Assembly: GCF_000686125.1 (NCBI RefSeq)
Contig: NZ_JMMA01000002.1
Span: 1,302,001-1,366,000 of the forward strand
Length of the DNA stretch: 64,000 nt
Reading direction: 5' to 3'
Origin: Ruminococcus sp. NK3A76
Lineage (GTDB): Bacteria; Bacillota; Clostridia; Oscillospirales; Ruminococcaceae
Below are positions 60,351 to 64,000 of this stretch, piece after piece (within the stretch, counting starts at the first letter, position 1; each line of letters starts with the position of its first letter). The position numbers were made by a program, and so were the translations under genes. The notes beneath the pieces were generated by a model, which saw nothing but the letters and a program-made list of their open reading frames with translations, had not been told where the DNA came from and did not search any database.

Positions 60351-63101
60351 TTAATATAGATTTGCGATTATCACAGCGCCGAGCTTTTTAATGGGATTGA
60401 GCTTCTGACTCGTTTCTTTAACGATAGAAGAAAGAGCCTCTCTGCATTTTGAACTTATGCTCTCATCAGGCTCGCTCTTGCCAAAGTAAGTCGATATCGC
60501 ATTCTCAGACAGGAATTCAAAGCTGCTGCTCGATTCCTCTGAATAGCCATGATCCTTCATCTTCTCGATTATCTTTGTCAGATCCTTGGAATCGCTCTGA
60601 TTCTCGCTTTCCTTGATGCCCATAAGGCTCAGATACCTCAGCGATGCATTGTAACAGCTCTTTACAGCCTTGCCCATATCGCTGCTGTTTATTGAACCGT
60701 TGAGCTTTTTAAGATTATATGCACGCCTGAGTATTATTATCACGATAAGAAGCAATATGATTGCTATATATATGATTATCATATTGACACCGCTTCCGCC
60801 GTCACCGCTGAATGGCCCGCCGATAACACCGCCAGCGCTATCTGAGCCTGAACTGTCCGAATCGACTGCTTTATCGGTAGATACAGCCTTTGTTGTAGTC
60901 GAGGCTTTTGTCTCAGAGCCGCCATTGCCGGTCTGCTTTGTCGTAGTTGTTGCAGGCTTTGAATCGGTGTCCTTTGTGTTTTTGGTCGTTGTGGTAGTCT
61001 TAGGAGCTGCCGTTGTAGTCGTTGTAGTACTTCCGTCAGGCTTTTTATCGTCTTTCTTGTCTAAGTTCGGGTTAGTATCTTCATATCCAGGAGTAAACTC
61101 GATCGGTATCCAGCCAAGCTCTCTTGTGTAGATCTCTGCCCACGCATGAGCACTCTTATCCTGGACTTCGACTTCGTTCATGTTGTCCTCATTGTGCTCT
61201 CCAAGTTGGTCAGGGTGGATTATATAACCCTCAACATACCTTGCAGGTATGCCGTAATGCCTGAGCAGCATAACACCTGCCGATGCAAAATATGAACAGT
61301 AGCCCACCTTCTGCTCTGATATGAAATAATCAATAAAATCTCTGTCAGATGGTGTTTTGCCGGGGTCAAGAGTGTATTTGAAGTTATCGTCAAAGTAGTT
61401 CGATATAGCGTTGACTATATTTATATAGCTTGAATAATTCGCAGAACCGGATTCATATACCGCCTGATAACCCTTCTGACCAAGATAGACTGAATCAATA
61501 TTATCCACAGCCTCTGCCAGACCGTCAGATTCTGTTACATCAAGGTAAGTATTGATGACATATTCATAGTAATCATACTCATATTTAGTCTCAGTCGCAT
61601 CTCTTAAGTATTCAGAGTTATAGCACATCCTCAGAAGCCCTGTGTCGGCATTGCCGCCGAATTGCCTTAAGTAAGATGGGGCTTTTGATAAATTATAATA
61701 ATTCATCAGATAATTTCTCGCACGAAGCCCGACATAGCCTTCCACAGAAGGCTTGCATTTGTCGCTTCCGTCGTTATTATCACTCGCATAGGAAGTAAAA
61801 TATGGGGCGTAGGCATATTTCTTGCTTGCGCCTTTTATTGTTACTGAGAACTCAGAAGGGGAGTACTTTACATTCTCGACCTTTGTCATTCTTGTCAGCT
61901 TGTTGAAACCGATATCCTGGATATAACACTCATTCTCATCTGCAAAGTCCTCAAGACTGTCGCCCGGGTCTATCTCGTCCCATGAATTGTCGTGATAATC
62001 ACCGGCAACAAAGCCTTTGAGATATATCGGATAATCAGAATCATCTATCGTCACTTCAAGAGCTGTCGAGCCGTTAAAGCTGATCTTATCCACCGTACCG
62101 AGCTTGCCGCCGTTCGTGCCGCCGATATTGGTGTTTCCGAGAAGTGTGTCATTAAGGTCGGAAAGCGTGTTGGTCAGCGAACGGTAAGACATATCCTCAA
62201 TAAAGTTTGAAAGGTCTCTTCTTGCCTGTATCATCTTGTCAGGCCTGTCCTTGCCTACAGCCGAAACGATAGAATACAAGAGCAGCACGATACATACACA
62301 TATAATGAACATCGAGTATATGTACTTTGTAAAGAAGCCCTTTTTCATCTTGTCAGAAGTGAAATAAAAGGTCTTTTTCCGTGGGTGTATGGCAAAAGTA
62401 TTCCTTATGCCGGCCTTGTTTGCCGAATAATTGACAAGTTGAAGTGCAAATACCGTTGTCCAGCAAACAAGAAGAAGTAAAAAGCAAAGCGTCGAAGGCT
62501 TCCAGCCCCAGTAAGCACCTATCTCAAACAAAGGGAAGGAGAACAGCACCATACACGGCAGGTTTATCTTGTAATAGCAGGAAAATACCATGCCAAAGCA
62601 GATTATCAGTGCTAAAAGAATGATAAACAGATTAACGTCAGAGCTTCGCTCAGATCTCGGTATATCCTCCACCATAGCTGAAAGCACCGAGTTTGGTTTG
62701 TTTGCTTTTTTCATGTACTCTGAATAGAGTACTATAAACCCGTTGGCTATCTTTCGGTAAAACAGAGCAAACGGTATAATATGCAGCCCGATGACCACAA
62801 GGCCTATAAATCTTAAAAAGCTCTCCTCGCTTTTTACTATTGCAAATGAGGTACACAGAACGATTATCGAGAATGACACCAGAGCCAGATTAGCTTCCGT
62901 GTCAAAATATGACAGCCCCAAAAACATTGTCGAAAATGCCGCTACAACTGATATAAAAAGCAGCAGCAGCCCGGAATGGTCTTTCATTGGCTTGTCGATA
63001 TGCAGCAGTATGTCGCCGTCGATCTTCATTCCGTCTATCAGAATGTAGTCACGCTCATGCTTGCGTTTTTTCTTGGTTTTGTTATCTTTTGTCTTGTTCA
63101 T
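60351..63101 (-). CDS. Membrane transglutaminase-like protein (TgpA type)
   Basis: 916 residues. About six membrane helices at the N-terminus (35-270), a large external part with a transglutaminase core: YCSYFASAGVMLLRHYGIPARYVEGY (Cys602), AHAWAEIYTRELGWIPIEFTPG (His652, Glu where Asp is usual), then a 90-residue Thr/Asp/Ser-rich linker (STTTTTTAAPKTTTTTK), one membrane helix (about 790-808) and a cytoplasmic C-terminal domain. Genes of this kind sit beside DUF58 and MoxR ATPases and may act on surface proteins. CAGGTGACAAA precedes the ATG. Confidence 0.9.
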   Translation of the reverse strand: MNKTKDNKTKKKRKHERDYILIDGMKIDGDILLHIDKPMKDHSGLLLLFISVVAAFSTMFLGLSYFDTEANLALVSFSIIVLCTSFAIVKSEESFLRFIGLVVIGLHIIPFALFYRKIANGFIVLYSEYMKKANKPNSVLSAMVEDIPRSERSSDVNLFIILLALIICFGMVFSCYYKINLPCMVLFSFPLFEIGAYWGWKPSTLCFLLLLVCWTTVFALQLVNYSANKAGIRNTFAIHPRKKTFYFTSDKMKKGFFTKYIYSMFIICVCIVLLLYSIVSAVGKDRPDKMIQARRDLSNFIEDMSYRSLTNTLSDLNDTLLGNTNIGGTNGGKLGTVDKISFNGSTALEVTIDDSDYPIYLKGFVAGDYHDNSWDEIDPGDSLEDFADENECYIQDIGFNKLTRMTKVENVKYSPSEFSVTIKGASKKYAYAPYFTSYASDNNDGSDKCKPSVEGYVGLRARNYLMNYYNLSKAPSYLRQFGGNADTGLLRMCYNSEYLRDATETKYEYDYYEYVINTYLDVTESDGLAEAVDNIDSVYLGQKGYQAVYESGSANYSSYINIVNAISNYFDDNFKYTLDPGKTPSDRDFIDYFISEQKVGYCSYFASAGVMLLRHYGIPARYVEGYIIHPDQLGEHNEDNMNEVEVQDKSAHAWAEIYTRELGWIPIEFTPGYEDTNPNLDKKDDKKPDGSTTTTTTAAPKTTTTTKNTKDTDSKPATTTTKQTGNGGSETKASTTTKAVSTDKAVDSDSSGSDSAGGVIGGPFSGDGGSGVNMIIIYIAIILLLIVIIILRRAYNLKKLNGSINSSDMGKAVKSCYNASLRYLSLMGIKESENQSDSKDLTKIIEKMKDHGYSEESSSSFEFLSENAISTYFGKSEPDESISSKCREALSSIVKETSQKLNPIKKLGAVIIANLY

Positions 63102-63125
63102 TTTGTCACCTGTTCATAAACGCCT

Positions 63126-64000
63126 TTACAGTAGCAGCTCATTTATCGAGCTCTCGATCTTTGAAGGACGAATGCTGATTATATCTATATTGTCATATGT
63201 TCCTTCAAATGAATTGTTTTCATCGCCTGAGTAAAGAATCGTATATCTCATAGCTATCTCACAAGATGAGATAAGCTCTATAGTTTTGTCACTGAGTGTA
63301 TTTGTTATATAAATAAAATGCCCGAACCGTGTGCTTTCACTCGCAGTTGCAAAGTATTCAGTAAGCACCTTGTTATCCTCAGAAGACCTTGCACATTTAA
63401 GATAGTCTCTGATGCTGTCAGTATCATCTTCTATTTCCTGCGAGAGCTTCTCTGTGAGCTTTTTGCCAATCTCGTCATACCATATCATTGTATGAGGGCA
63501 GGCACTTTCGGAAAGATAAGCACCTATCGCATAGAACGCCTCGATCACAGCGTCGTATTTTTCAAGCTCAGCCGTAGTATTGTTCTTCATGCATACATTG
63601 GCCGCAAGACAGATAGAATTCGCTATGGGCAGCGAGTATTCCTTTACATATGTAGTATCTGTCTTGGCGGTGAGCTTCCAGTGGATCCTGCTCATTTTGT
63701 CGCCGTATTGATACTCATGTATACCGAATATCTCTGACGGATCATCGCCCTGCTTGTGCTCTGAGAACCTGTCGGATTCGAGCCCGTAATCCGCATAGTT
63801 GGTCACGTTGTTTTCAAGAGGTATATATTCCGGAATAAACGTCACGCTCACAGGAGTGCTCTGGAAATTCTTTTTTGACAGCCTTATCCTTGTCAGCTTC
63901 ATGATATCATACAGCTTGATCTTTTCGATCTTTGCTGAGATAGAGCCGTAATGGTCACTTGTGGCACTTAGCCTCAGAAGCTGTACGTTATTGGAATATA
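63126..64000 (-). CDS. DUF58 domain protein, 5'-truncated by the window edge
   Basis: The frame stays open to position 64000, so the real start lies outside; an internal ATG at 63902 is not the start. About 291 codons are visible. Before that Met the translation reads SDHYGSISAKIEKIKLYDIM, a beta-strand-rich segment typical of DUF58 N-termini. The DUF58 core is EYQYGDKMSRIHWKLTAKTD (RxIHWK motif) followed by a VWA-like end (LTEYFATASESTRFGHFIYIT). DUF58 is usually paired with MoxR and a TgpA-type transglutaminase; here it is 24 bp upstream of such a gene, one operon. Confidence 0.9.
   Translation of the reverse strand, partial: YSNNVQLLRLSATSDHYGSISAKIEKIKLYDIMKLTRIRLSKKNFQSTPVSVTFIPEYIPLENNVTNYADYGLESDRFSEHKQGDDPSEIFGIHEYQYGDKMSRIHWKLTAKTDTTYVKEYSLPIANSICLAANVCMKNNTTAELEKYDAVIEAFYAIGAYLSESACPHTMIWYDEIGKKLTEKLSQEIEDDTDSIRDYLKCARSSEDNKVLTEYFATASESTRFGHFIYITNTLSDKTIELISSCEIAMRYTILYSGDENNSFEGTYDNIDIISIRPSKIESSINELLL

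Noticed and set aside
1-64000. tRNA, rRNA, CRISPR or prophage genes
   Set aside because: No cloverleaf-like sequences, spaced repeats, integrases or phage structural genes were noticed by eye; a tRNAscan/Infernal run would be decisive.

Overview
The window looks like a chromosomal segment of a low-to-moderate GC, Gram-positive anaerobe of the Clostridia, most likely a Ruminococcus-type member of the Oscillospiraceae/Ruminococcaceae. Reasons: glycyl-radical ribonucleotide reductase, pyruvate phosphate dikinase, a SCIFF peptide with its radical SAM maturase, GatCAB with an archaeal-type AspRS, a spoIIGA-sigE-sigG cluster, LCP wall protein, T-box control, strong AAAGGAGG ribosome sites and frequent TTG/GTG starts. 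It is mostly an ordinary core chromosome with short operons. I see no prophage, CRISPR array or rRNA/tRNA gene. The species assignment is inference.

Layout. 0-13 kb: galE and a methyltransferase (minus), glycerol kinase, polyphosphate kinase with an unusual tail, a PAP2 phosphatase, a heterodimeric ABC exporter coupled to a HAD hydrolase, and an LCP wall-polymer ligase. 13-22 kb: prfC-rpiB, an ECF sigma factor with its likely membrane anti-sigma, a 178-bp MITE-like palindromic element in the leader of glmU, a Ser/Asp-rich lipoprotein with a duplicated domain, and a small XRE regulator beside an AT-rich gene fragment. 22-31 kb: pth-mfd, ppdK, a small unknown protein, and an XRE-regulator/flavodoxin pair. 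31-39 kb: a T-box leader (probably tyrosine) ahead of a membrane protein, an acetyltransferase and tyrS; then nrdD behind a complex control region with NrdR-like boxes. 39-42 kb: an intact IS256-family element and rpsB-tsf. 42-51 kb (all minus): PRC-barrel YlmC/YmxH, a Spo0A-like protein with a degenerate receiver, sigG, sigE, spoIIGA, then an operon DUF951-prfA-tsaC-coaE-lytic transglycosylase-M18 aminopeptidase. 51-64 kb: diaminopimelate decarboxylase and a flavodoxin, gatC-gatA-gatB::aspS, a TIGR04086 membrane protein, SCIFF and its maturase, and a transglutaminase/DUF58 pair leaving the window.

The most striking item is the 957-residue protein at 55215-58088: a complete GatB followed in the same reading frame by a complete archaeal-type aspartyl-tRNA synthetase, in an operon with gatC and gatA. 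If expressed as one chain it would covalently join the enzyme that makes Asp-tRNA(Asn) to the enzyme that amidates it, a genetically fused transamidosome. Other points worth attention are the MITE at the glmU transcription start, the T-box separated from tyrS by two foreign-looking genes, the NrdR-like box cluster before nrdD, the Spo0A-like protein lacking receiver acidic residues, and a structured rpsB leader.
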